Origin: Bacteroidota bacterium
Lineage (GTDB): Bacteria > Bacteroidota > Bacteroidia > Sphingobacteriales > Sphingobacteriaceae
DNA: 58,348 bases
Assembly (NCBI GenBank): GCA_013288685.1
Contig: JABDBM010000017.1
Location: 1 to 58,348, forward strand
Direction of reading: 5' to 3'
The translations under genes and the position numbers were made by a program. Positions 27,175 through 34,411 of this stretch are shown piece after piece. A model generated the notes under the pieces. The model saw nothing but the letters and a program-made list of their open reading frames with translations. It was not told the DNA's origin and searched no databases. The stretch's first letter is position 1; every line of letters starts with the position of its first letter.

Positions 27175-27222
27175 CCGATGTGATAAAGAGCCGGCAAAAT
27201 ACTAAAAAATTCCCTTGTTACC

Positions 27223-27960
27223 CTATTTTGCAAACGGATCACTCCCCTTAATCCCCTCTTTGCCAAACTTCTTTAGGCAATCCTTAATGTACACCTGTAT
27301 ATCATACTCGCTGGCTTGTTGGGCATATTCAAAGCTTGGCCGGTATTGGGTTATAAATGCCGATAGGGTATCGCCCTTTAAATTGGTAATGCGTTCAACT
27401 ATACCGCGGTTAAATTTATGGTCAACGTAATCGGCGTGTTCGTCGCGCAGCAGTATTTTATTGAATTTGTATTCGTTGGTGCTTTTTTTGGTGAGGGCCT
27501 GTATCAGAAGCAGCAGGTTAATGGAAACCAACTGACCGGGCTGGTAGCTGGTAGGGATAAACGCATCAACTACCCTGGGACCTTTATAATTAAACTGTTT
27601 GGCATATTCCTGCCGGTTAGCAATAGAATCCTGCTTAAAGCTGCGGCTGCTGCGTATGGTAACGGAGTTAAGCGAAATGGATGCCGGTTGCAGTAGAATG
27701 TGCAGCATGCTGATTGCCTTATTTATACGCACAGTATAAGGTTTGTAAGCAAAATGTATAATCCTGATACTATCGGCAAAAGCCGGAGCAACAATTGAAA
27801 ATTCGCCTAAGGTATTGGTAAACGCTGTTGCTGTACCTACACTTACCAGCGCACCGTTTACCGGCTGCCCGGTGGCTTTGTTGACCACTATACCCGTTAT
27901 AGTTTGGCCATAGGTACCTATTACCGCAACAGATAGCATCAAAAACAGCAGGTATTTCAT
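27223..27960 (-). CDS. Exported protein with carboxypeptidase-like regulatory domain
   Basis: The 245-residue protein starts with a signal peptide (YLLFLMLSVAVIGTYGQ). Residues 20-95 form the CarboxypepD_reg-like beta-sandwich common at the N-termini of SusC-type proteins: ITGIVVNKATGQPVNGALVS and TNTLGEFSIVAP. The remainder is a helical region with no recognised fold. No TonB-dependent barrel follows, so it is a stand-alone member. Function unknown. Confidence 0.82.
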   Translation of the reverse strand: MKYLLFLMLSVAVIGTYGQTITGIVVNKATGQPVNGALVSVGTATAFTNTLGEFSIVAPAFADSIRIIHFAYKPYTVRINKAISMLHILLQPASISLNSVTIRSSRSFKQDSIANRQEYAKQFNYKGPRVVDAFIPTSYQPGQLVSINLLLLIQALTKKSTNEYKFNKILLRDEHADYVDHKFNRGIVERITNLKGDTLSAFITQYRPSFEYAQQASEYDIQVYIKDCLKKFGKEGIKGSDPFAK

Positions 27961-27982
27961 AGCAGTAATAAGATTATTTGTA

Positions 27983-27990
27983 CAAAAATA
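27983..27990 (-). promoter_or_regulatory. -7 box TATTTTTG before the 27960 gene
   Basis: On the minus strand TATTTTTG matches TAnnTTTG 22 bp before the ATG at 27960. Confidence 0.45.
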
Positions 27991-28045
27991 ACGATTGGTT
28001 GCCGAGTACGTTATTGTTTAACAGTATTTAACAGGGGGATTGACG

Positions 28046-28150
28046 TTGTCCGTCCGATTTTAAGTTAGGGTAGCTCTGTGAAAATGCGGACGAATAGTGA
28101 GCCTTGTCCGGTTTGTTCATTTGTACCCCTTACTCAAAAGCGGACGGACA
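28046..28150. repeat. Two GTCCGTCCG palindromes in tandem (copies 3 and 4)
   Basis: Copy 3 (28046-28093: TTGTCCGTCCGATTTTAAG..GCGGACGAA) is followed by copy 4 in the opposite sense (28104-28150: TTGTCCGG..ACTCAAAAGCGGACGGACA). Confidence 0.8.
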
Positions 28151-28167
28151 TTTTTGTATTTGATGCT

Positions 28168-28236
28168 GAGGTAAACTGTATCGTGCTTTATCGTTGTATT
28201 GTGCGATAAAGTGATACGGGGCGATACAGCGATAGC
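28168..28236. repeat. TATCG-rich inverted repeat unit
   Basis: ACTGTATCGTGCTTTATCG and the complementary CGATAAAGTGATACGGGGCG plus ATACAG form a hairpin-like unit. A second unit (CTGTATCGTTGTATCGCG..AATACAGTGATACAG) lies at 29137-29170. Each follows a GTCCGTCCG palindrome. Confidence 0.6.
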
Positions 28237-28246
28237 CCACCACGTC

Positions 28247-28552
28247 TTTGCGAGGAACGGAGCAATCTTTGAACTATGCCTAACGAATATGCAGGTTTGC
28301 AATATACATGGCGTACACCTATCGCGCAGAGATTGCTTCGTACCTCGCAATGACGCTTTGAGAGGATGGCGCATACCTATCGCGCATCTCAACCACTTCT
28401 TTGCGAGGTACGAAGCAATCTCTGAACTTTGCCTAACGAATATGCAGGTTTGCAATATACATGGCGTACACCTATCGCGCAGAGGTTGCTTCGTACCTCG
28501 CAATGACGCTTTGAGAGGATGGCGCATACCTATCGCGCAGAGATGGCTTCGT
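28247..28552. repeat. Two tandem 153-bp units of a GCGAGGTACGAAGCAATC repeat
   Basis: Copy 1 starts at 28247 and copy 2 at 28400, 153 bp apart. Each contains GCGAGG[A/T]ACG[G/A]AGCAATC, then AACGAATATGCAGGTTTGC, the complementary GCTTCGTACCTCGCAATGACG and a GATGGCGCATACCTATCGCG tail. Long reading frames in both directions here only translate this repeat. Confidence 0.85.
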
Positions 28553-28700
28553 CCCTCGCCATGACGTGAGTGGATGCCTACAAAAAACATTATTCCTCAA
28601 CTTACAGCAACCAACTATTCACCTGCGAAAAAAATAAATTATGGCAATGATATATTAGGAGGGACAAGCCATTTTGGTATCTTCGGTAAACCTTATTTAA

Positions 28701-28835
28701 ATGGATAAGCAAGATAGCGTTATAGATAACAGTTTCTCGTTTCACATAAGTATTACCTGGTGGGAAATACTGCTGGTAATAATTGTAATAGTAATGATGA
28801 TTCTCTTTTTTAGAAAAAAACGTAAAATTGTTTAA
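28701..28835 (+). CDS. Small 44-residue membrane protein
   Basis: ATG 28701 to TAA 28833-28835 reads MDKQDSVIDNSFSFHISITW, then a hydrophobic helix (WEILLVIIVIVMMILFF) and a basic tail RKKRKIV. This is a credible small single-span membrane protein: polar N-terminus, one 17-residue helix and positive inside. No homologue family is recognised. It may be chance, but it is the only clean reading frame in the 27961-29459 repeat block. Confidence 0.45.
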   Translation: MDKQDSVIDNSFSFHISITWWEILLVIIVIVMMILFFRKKRKIV

Positions 28836-29049
28836 TTGCAACCGCAATGTTATCGCTTAAATTATATCACCAAATGATATAAAATACCCCTCCCTTACCC
28901 GCTTACCTGTTAAAGTAAAGGACTGCTGTTGATGTTTGCGAAGGAAAATGAGTTAAAGAATTGAAGATGGGCTATGCTAACAAAATTAGCAAATTAAATA
29001 CTCATTTGCAAATAAAGTTGATATTATTTTGCGCTATGCAGCCTTTGTC

Positions 29050-29239
29050 TTGTCCGTCCGGTTTTGAGTACCGGTATACCGGAAACAAAGCGGACAAGGC
29101 ACCGAGGTTTCCGAATCCGGTGTTACGCTATATCGCCTGTATCGTTGTATCGCGCAATACAGTGATACAGCACTATACACCCCACAAAACATCGTCCGGC
29201 ATGGCCACAACTACCCGGCTTAAATACCGGACGGACGGA
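29050..29239. repeat. Composite repeat: GTCCGTCCG palindromes 5 and 6 around a TATCG unit
   Basis: Palindrome 5 (29050-29099) is TTGTCCGTCCGGTTTTGAG..CGGACAAGG. The TATCG unit (29137-29170) follows, then palindrome 6 (29193-29239: TCGTCCGGC..CCGGACGGACGG). The order matches 28046-28236. A reading frame crossing this stretch translates the repeat only. The rest of 28836-29405 holds no gene that I can support. Confidence 0.75.
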
Positions 29240-29405
29240 AATTTTATTCATTAACCACAAAATCTTTAAAACCTCTCTTCATCTTATTACTTAATTTCCC
29301 GATTTTTTGGTCGTTTCCCAAGGCCAATCAGCACAAATCCAAAATCCTAATTTCTTCTAAAAATCGCCGTAATCACTCCTCAAATCACTGTAATCCACCA
29401 AAAAT

Positions 29406-29452
29406 AAATCCGAAATCAAAATTCCGACATCCGAAATCAAAATATATCTTTG
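29406..29452 (+). promoter_or_regulatory. CCGAAATC repeat with -7 box TATCTTTG before glyS
   Basis: AATCCGAAATCAAAATTCCG then ACATCCGAAATC precede TATCTTTG (29445-29452), an exact -7 match. The box ends only 7 bp before the glyS ATG, so the transcript would have almost no leader. Confidence 0.6.
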
Positions 29453-29459
29453 CGCTATT

Positions 29460-30944
29460 ATGAGTAATTCAACCGACGAACTATTTAAGAATGTTATATC
29501 GCATGCCAAGGAATATGGCTTTGTTTTTCAATCAAGCGAAATTTATGATGGATTAAGCGCCGTTTACGATTATGGACAAAATGGTGTAGAACTTAAGAAC
29601 AACATCAAAACCTATTGGTGGAAATCCATGGTGCAAATGCATGATAATATTGTTGGTATCGATTCGGCCATATTTATGCACCCCACCATCTGGAAAGCAA
29701 GCGGTCACGTTGATGGCTTTAGCGACCCGATGATTGATAACAAGGTATCAAAAAAACGTTACCGTGCCGACCAACTATTGGAAGACAAGATTGCTGCTTA
29801 TGATACCGAAGGTAAAACCGACAAGGCCGAGCTGCTGCAAACCGAAATGGACACAGCCCTGAAAAATGAGGATCTGCCCCGCTTACGCGAGTTAATTATA
29901 GCACACGAAATTGCCGACCCAAACAGTAAAGATAAACCCGACTGGACAGAAGTACGCCAGTTTAACCTGATGTTTAGCACCCAGGTTGGCGCCATTGCGG
30001 GTGAGTCTGAAACGATTTACCTGCGTCCCGAAACGGCACAGGGTATATTCGTAAACTATTTAAACGTGCAAAAATCGGGCAGAATGAAAATTCCTTTCGG
30101 GATAGCCCAAATAGGCAAGGCATTCCGTAACGAGGTAGTGGCAAGGCAGTTCATTATCCGCATGCGCGAGTTTGAGCAAATGGAAATGCAATACTTTGTA
30201 CGCCCTGGCACACAAAAGGACTGGTTTAACAAATGGAAAGAAACCCGCCTGAAATGGCACCTGGCCTTAGGCACCCCCGAAGAAAAATACCGTTACCACG
30301 AGCATGTTAAGTTGGCCCATTATGCCGATGCTGCTTTTGATATTGAGTTTGATTTCCCGTTTGGCTTTAAAGAGGTTGAAGGCATCCATAGCCGTACCGA
30401 TTTCGATTTAAGTCAGCATGAGCAATTCAGCAGGAAAAAGATGCAATATTTTGATCCGGAGGTTGACCCGGAAACCGGCAAGCCTTTTGGTAACTACATC
30501 CCGTACGTAATTGAAACTTCGATAGGGTTGGACCGTATGTTTTTATTAACGATGATCAACGCCTTTGAAGAAGAGGACTTGAGTACCGAAGAAAGGCAGG
30601 ACAGCCGCACGGTATTAAGGCTGCACCCATGCCTGGCCCCGGTTAAGGCAGCTATTTTCCCGCTTACCAAAAAAGACGGACTGCCCGAAAAGGCTACCGA
30701 AATAATGGATAAACTGAAGGTTAATTTCAACCTGCAATACGAAGAAAAAGATGCCATCGGCAAACGCTATCGCCGCCAGGACGCTATCGGTACACCGTTT
30801 TGCATCACGGTTGATCATCAGAGTTTAGAAGATAACACGGTAACCATCCGCCACCGCGATACCATGGCGCAGGAGCGTGTAAATGCCGATGATTTGGAAA
30901 AGATTATTGGCGATTTGGTAAGCTGGAAGAATTTGTTGGGGTAA
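29460..30944 (+). CDS. glyS: Glycine--tRNA ligase (single-chain, class II)
   Basis: The 494-residue enzyme charges tRNA-Gly. Class II catalytic features are visible: YLRPETAQGIFVNYL, motif 2 in GKAFRNEVVARQFIIRMREF then EQMEMQYF, and motif 3 SIGLDRMFLLTM. A C-terminal anticodon-binding domain starts near LHPCLAPVKAAIFPLTKKDG. The size fits the homodimeric archaeal/eukaryal-like GlyRS that Bacteroidota use. Gene names vary (glyS, glyQS). A tRNA-Gly(TCC) gene is in this window at 51278. Confidence 0.95.
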   Translation: MSNSTDELFKNVISHAKEYGFVFQSSEIYDGLSAVYDYGQNGVELKNNIKTYWWKSMVQMHDNIVGIDSAIFMHPTIWKASGHVDGFSDPMIDNKVSKKRYRADQLLEDKIAAYDTEGKTDKAELLQTEMDTALKNEDLPRLRELIIAHEIADPNSKDKPDWTEVRQFNLMFSTQVGAIAGESETIYLRPETAQGIFVNYLNVQKSGRMKIPFGIAQIGKAFRNEVVARQFIIRMREFEQMEMQYFVRPGTQKDWFNKWKETRLKWHLALGTPEEKYRYHEHVKLAHYADAAFDIEFDFPFGFKEVEGIHSRTDFDLSQHEQFSRKKMQYFDPEVDPETGKPFGNYIPYVIETSIGLDRMFLLTMINAFEEEDLSTEERQDSRTVLRLHPCLAPVKAAIFPLTKKDGLPEKATEIMDKLKVNFNLQYEEKDAIGKRYRRQDAIGTPFCITVDHQSLEDNTVTIRHRDTMAQERVNADDLEKIIGDLVSWKNLLG

Positions 30945-30953
30945 TACCCATTT

Positions 30954-31005
30954 TGTCATTGCGAGGAGGAACGACGAAGCAACCTCTGAACTATGCCTCG
31001 CAAAC
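30954..31005. repeat. Partial CATTGCGAGG repeat
   Basis: GTCATTGCGAGGAGGAACG followed by ACGAAGCAACCTCTGAAC is a truncated member of the family at 28247, 31436 and 32608. Confidence 0.65.
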
Positions 31006-31051
31006 ATGGCTGGCGTTAACGTTAGTACTGGGTTTTAAATTTTAATACGTG

Positions 31052-31092
31052 AAAAGGAGTTTGGTATTTCTATATCAAACTCCTTTTTTTTT
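31052..31092 (+). terminator. Rho-independent-like terminator
   Basis: AAAAGGAGTTTG (31052-31063) pairs with CAAACTCCTTTT, and the 3' arm runs into a nine-T tract. It lies 107 bp after glyS and just before the GIY-YIG start. Confidence 0.75.
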
Positions 31093-31102
31093 AATTTGCG
31101 AT

Positions 31103-31408
31103 ATGGGTTTTCAGTACGGCGGATGCGTTTACATAATGACCAACAAAATGCATACTGTTTTATACACGGGGGTAACCTCCGATATAACAGGCAGGGTTTG
31201 GCAGCATAAAAATGATTTTTATCCGGATAGTTTTACTTCGAAATATAAATGCTATAAGCTGGTTTATTACTGTTTTTATCCGCGCATCGAAGAGGCAATC
31301 GGTGCTGAAAAAACAATTAAGGGTGGCAGCAGGAAAGACAAGCTCCAATTAATTAACACGATGAATCCGATGTGGATTGATTTGTATGATAAACTGATGG
31401 AAGAGTAA
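31103..31408 (+). CDS. GIY-YIG nuclease domain protein
   Basis: The start is set at ATG 31103; an upstream GTG lies inside the terminator. The ~101-residue domain shows GGCVYIMTN..VLYTGVTSDITGRVWQHK (the GIY-YIG-type strands and the catalytic Arg) and the later Glu in IEEAIGAEKTIKGGSRKDK. It belongs to the UPF0213-like stand-alone group that is common and often multi-copy in Bacteroidota. The biological role is unknown. Confidence 0.88.
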   Translation: MGFQYGGCVYIMTNKMHTVLYTGVTSDITGRVWQHKNDFYPDSFTSKYKCYKLVYYCFYPRIEEAIGAEKTIKGGSRKDKLQLINTMNPMWIDLYDKLMEE

Positions 31409-31435
31409 TTGGCAGTAGCGCAGTATATTCCCCAT

Positions 31436-31507
31436 GCAAAGTTCATAGATCGCTTCGTTAGCACAGTTCAGAGGTTGCTTCGCTCGTTCCTCGCTCGCAA
31501 TGACGTA
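31436..31507. repeat. CATTGCGAGCGAGGAACGAGC-type half repeat
   Basis: GCAAAGTTCATAG, then CAGAGGTTGCTTCGCTCG and TTCCTCGCTCGCAATGACG. It is one arm of the inverted element that is complete at 32608-32712. The rest of the 31409-31607 spacer shows no gene. Confidence 0.65.
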
Positions 31508-31607
31508 GTGGGTAGGCCCTCCGTCTATAAATTCCCCCTCCCCGCAGATAATGCAGAAATAATCCAATTTTCATTCCTAACATTGCTTAACCAATTAACT
31601 GTTTAAA

Positions 31608-32603
31608 ATGAAAAAGATTACACTTGCACTAACCCTGCTATCGGCCATAGCGCTTACGTCAGCTAACGCGCAAAAAATCGCCAGAACATTCCATATCAAA
31701 AGCGGCGGCGGATATGATTATATCACGGTCGATTCTGCCTCCAATCGTTTATACGTATCGCACGGCATGCAGGTAAATGTGGTGGATAAAATCACCGGCG
31801 ATTCCATCGGCGTTATCAAAACAGAAAAGGATGTGCATGGCATTGCGTTGGTACACGCGTTGGGCAAAGGTTATATCACCAATGGATCGGCTAATAGCGT
31901 AGCCGTGTTCGATCTTAAAACACTTCAAATATTGGCCCATGTACCAACCGGCCCATTTGCCGATGGTATTTTGTATGATGATTTTTCGAAAAAGATCATC
32001 AGTTGTAACGGTCGCGGTAAAAACATGACGGTGATTGACCCGGCTACCGATAAAGCCGTTACCACTATCCAGCTAACCGGCTGGCCCGAAACCGCTACCA
32101 GCGATGGCAAAGGCAAAATTTACGTAAACAACGCCGAGAAAAGCGAGATTGATGTAATAGATGCCACTACCTTTAAAATAGTAAATACCTGGCCCATTGC
32201 ACCTGGCAAAAGCGCATCAGGTTTGGCTATGGACAGGAAAACCATGCGCCTGTTTGCAGGTTGCGATAATAAGCTGCTGATAGTAATGGATGCCCTTACG
32301 GGGAAAGTAGTTACCAGTTTGCCCATAGGCGATGAATGCGATGCCGTAGGTTTTGATAAGAAACTAAACACCGTTTATTCATCAAACGGCGAAGGCACAT
32401 TAACCATTATCAAAGAAGTTTCGGCAGATAAGTTTGTTGTTCAGCAAAACTTAAAAACAAAAGAAGGCGCCAGAACTTGCGCTGTTGACCAGGCAACGCA
32501 CGCCGTTTATTTGCCTACCGGCAAATTTGCACCAAAAAAAGCCGGGGAATTTAGGGCTTCATTGATACCGGGAACTTTTGAGGTGTTGGTGGTAGGGAAA
32601 TAA
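31608..32603 (+). CDS. Exported YVTN/YncE-type beta-propeller protein
   Basis: The 331-residue protein starts with a signal peptide (ITLALTLLSAIALTSANAQ). It contains about seven ~42-residue repeats of the YVTN type: YDYITVDSASNRLYVSHG, VHGIALVHALGKGYITNG, VAVFDLKTLQ and ETATSDGKGKIYVNNAEKS. It should form a periplasmic seven-bladed propeller; the ligand is unknown. Monocistronic, flanked by GCGAGG repeats. Confidence 0.9.
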   Translation: MKKITLALTLLSAIALTSANAQKIARTFHIKSGGGYDYITVDSASNRLYVSHGMQVNVVDKITGDSIGVIKTEKDVHGIALVHALGKGYITNGSANSVAVFDLKTLQILAHVPTGPFADGILYDDFSKKIISCNGRGKNMTVIDPATDKAVTTIQLTGWPETATSDGKGKIYVNNAEKSEIDVIDATTFKIVNTWPIAPGKSASGLAMDRKTMRLFAGCDNKLLIVMDALTGKVVTSLPIGDECDAVGFDKKLNTVYSSNGEGTLTIIKEVSADKFVVQQNLKTKEGARTCAVDQATHAVYLPTGKFAPKKAGEFRASLIPGTFEVLVVGK

Positions 32604-32607
32604 CCGC

Positions 32608-32712
32608 CAGCGTCATTGCGAGGTACGAAGCAATCTCTGAACTATGCATTCACGCTTTACAAGGTGGATAGGCAAAGTTCAGAGGTTGCTTCGCTCGTTC
32701 CTCGCTCGCAAT
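32608..32712. repeat. Complete inverted CATTGCGAGG element
   Basis: CGTCATTGCGAGGTACGAAG then CAATCTCTGAACTATGC form one arm; GCAAAGTTCAGAGGTTGC then TTCGCTCGTTCCTCGCTCGC and AATG form the complementary arm. Confidence 0.8.
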
Positions 32713-32761
32713 GTCGCGCGGGTGTTTGGAAATTTGCCAAATCTTTTCCTACCTTAATACC

Positions 32762-33460
32762 GTGGAAAACTACGACAATAACCTAAGCATTAAATCATGG
32801 GCCGAAGAAGACAGGCCGCGCGAAAAGCTAAGCAGCCAGGGCAGGCGGGCATTGACGGATGCTGAACTGATTGCCATACTCATAGGCTCCGGCAGTCGAA
32901 ACGAAACGGCTGTGGAGCTGAGCAAACGCATCCTGCATCATTACGGTAACGATTTGAACAAACTGGGCAGAGCTTCCATTAACGATCTATCCAACTTTAA
33001 AGGTATCGGCGAAGCCAAAGCCATATCCATTATTGCCGCATTGGAAATTGGCCGACGAAGGAATGATTTTGAAACCAAAGCTCCCGAAATGGTTACTTGC
33101 AGTAAGGACGCCTGGCAAATTATGCGCCGCCATTTGGTGGATTTAAATCACGAAGAATTTTGGATATTGTTTACCAGCCGTGCCCAAAAGCTGGTAGGGA
33201 AGGAGCTTGCCAGCAAAGGAGGTCTATCCGAAACTGTGGTTGACCCAAAGATTGTTTTCGGATTGGCGCTGCAGCACCAGGCGAGCAATATTTTTTTAAT
33301 ACACAATCATCCATCGGGCAACCAAAAACCAAGTCAGCAAGATATTGTGCTTACCAAACGCTTATGCGAATGCGGCCGGATAATGGATATTAAGATACTG
33401 GATCATTTAATTATTACTGATAAGGGGTATTATAGCTTTGCGGATGAGGGAATTATTTGA
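32762..33460 (+). CDS. radC: RadC-family JAB/MPN-domain protein
   Basis: GTG 32762 is chosen because it gives the usual N-terminus (NNLSIKSWAEEDRPREKL) and avoids codons lying in repeat sequence. The ~232-residue protein has a helix-hairpin-helix part (LSNFKGIGEAKAISIIAALE) and a C-terminal JAB/MPN metalloprotease-like domain with HNHPSGNQKPSQQD (His181, His183, Asp194). The historic DNA repair role of RadC is doubtful; its biochemical activity is not settled. Confidence 0.92.
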   Translation: MENYDNNLSIKSWAEEDRPREKLSSQGRRALTDAELIAILIGSGSRNETAVELSKRILHHYGNDLNKLGRASINDLSNFKGIGEAKAISIIAALEIGRRRNDFETKAPEMVTCSKDAWQIMRRHLVDLNHEEFWILFTSRAQKLVGKELASKGGLSETVVDPKIVFGLALQHQASNIFLIHNHPSGNQKPSQQDIVLTKRLCECGRIMDIKILDHLIITDKGYYSFADEGII

Positions 33461-33537
33461 ATTTCGATTTTGGAATTTCGATTTCGGATTTAGTTAATTC
33501 AATGTTATGGCTCTATAACTTTTTGTATGGCTGAAAA

Positions 33538-33676
33538 TAACCGCAGAGAGCACGGAGGAATCACAAAGCACACAGAGAATAAAAGAAACTAAGAGGGGAG
33601 TATGTTAATATGATTGAATTTTTGCAATTAAAAAACTCCGTGCTCTCCGCGATTCCTCCGTGCTCTCTGCGTTAAA
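33538..33676. repeat. Inverted repeat with GCAGAGAGCACGGAGGAATC arms
   Basis: GCAGAGAGCACGGAGGAATC (after AACC) is exactly complementary to GATTCCTCCGTGCTCTCTGC (before GTT). The 139-bp element fills most of the radC-33769 spacer, which otherwise holds only an ATTTCGATTTCGG repeat remnant at 33462-33490. Confidence 0.8.
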
Positions 33677-33768
33677 AATTCAAATTTCGGTTAATGTTTT
33701 TTGTGCTTATGCGGAAACAAGTATGTAATTTTAGGGTTCTGTTTACTGAACAACAAAATTGAATAATT

Positions 33769-33996
33769 ATGATAATCCCAGATAACCAAATACCACTCGA
33801 CGATTCCGAAAATTCAGACGCCGAAGATCAGTTAAGTCAGCAGGATATTCATTCAAACGGTCTTGATGATGCCCCCGAACCAGGCGATACCGTTGATTAT
33901 GCCGACACCGATAAGCTGCAACAGGCTTATGACGCTTCGGAATCGGCCTATACCCTTAATTTAGGGGATGATGGCGATGTAACCGAAGAAGACTAA
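33769..33996 (+). CDS. Small acidic protein, unknown
   Basis: The 75-residue protein is very acidic (many Asp/Glu, ends DDGDVTEED), with no cysteine and no membrane segment, and is probably disordered. Codon use looks like that of a real gene. No function is known to me. Confidence 0.6.
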   Translation: MIIPDNQIPLDDSENSDAEDQLSQQDIHSNGLDDAPEPGDTVDYADTDKLQQAYDASESAYTLNLGDDGDVTEED

Positions 33997-34080
33997 GGTT
34001 TCAGGCTGAAAGCTAATATTGTTTATTGTGAACCCGTAGGAGGGCAACTACAAAGGATTGTTCCTACATATTCGGCTTAT

Positions 34081-34189
34081 GTAGGGGCGATCCCTTGTGG
34101 TCGCCCTAACGGCGGGCAACCTATCAATGGGTTACCGGGTTGGTGGCCACCTATCGCGTACGAGGGCAACCACAAGGGATTGCCCCTAC
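34081..34189. repeat. GTAGGGGC..GTGGTCGCCC element, copy 2
   Basis: GTAGGGGCGATCCCTTGTGG then TCGCCC pairs with GGGCAACCACAAGGGATTG then CCCCTAC. The inner TCAATGGGTTACC matches copy 1 at 26172. Confidence 0.8.
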
Positions 34190-34208
34190 GGTTGATTTAA
34201 AATATTGT

Positions 34209-34258
34209 TCTGTCCGCGCTGTTTGCAAACTACCGGGCTTTAAAACCGGACGGACAGA
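34209..34258. repeat. GTCCGTCCG palindrome, copy 7
   Basis: TCTGTCCGCG..GGGCTTTAAAACCGGACGG then ACAGA; same family as copy 1 at 20954. Confidence 0.7.
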
Positions 34259-34336
34259 ACCAGATTACCATTTGTTTATACGGCATAGGCATCGGGAATG
34301 TATTCCCCCAACAATATAGGCCACATCCTCCTTCTT

Positions 34337-34391
34337 TTCTGACTTTCCGGACTTTTCCGACTTTCGGACTTCCCCAAAAATCCTATCTTTG
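34337..34391 (+). promoter_or_regulatory. Repeat-borne promoter before pheT
   Basis: GACTTTCCGGACTTTTCC then GACTTTCGGACTTCCCC, AAAAATCC and the -7 box TATCTTTG (34384-34391). It matches the minus-strand sequence at 13361-13389 in 28 of 29 bases up to and including the box. It sits 20 bp before the pheT ATG. Confidence 0.7.
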
Positions 34392-34411
34392 CCGATTATC
34401 ATTTTGCTATA

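Noticed and set aside
28247..28552. CRISPR array
   Set aside because: Only two 153-bp units, no short regularly spaced repeats with unique spacers, and no cas genes in the window.
28117..28590. Reading frames of 157 (minus) and 121 (plus) codons
   Set aside because: Both translate the tandem 153-bp GCGAGG repeat; the protein repeats follow the DNA repeat and no family is matched.
28961..29254. 97-codon plus-strand frame
   Set aside because: It crosses the GTCCGTCCG palindromes and the TATCG unit; codon content looks like repeat DNA.
31049..31102. GTG start for the GIY-YIG gene
   Set aside because: This stretch is a terminator hairpin with a T tract; the domain starts right after ATG 31103.
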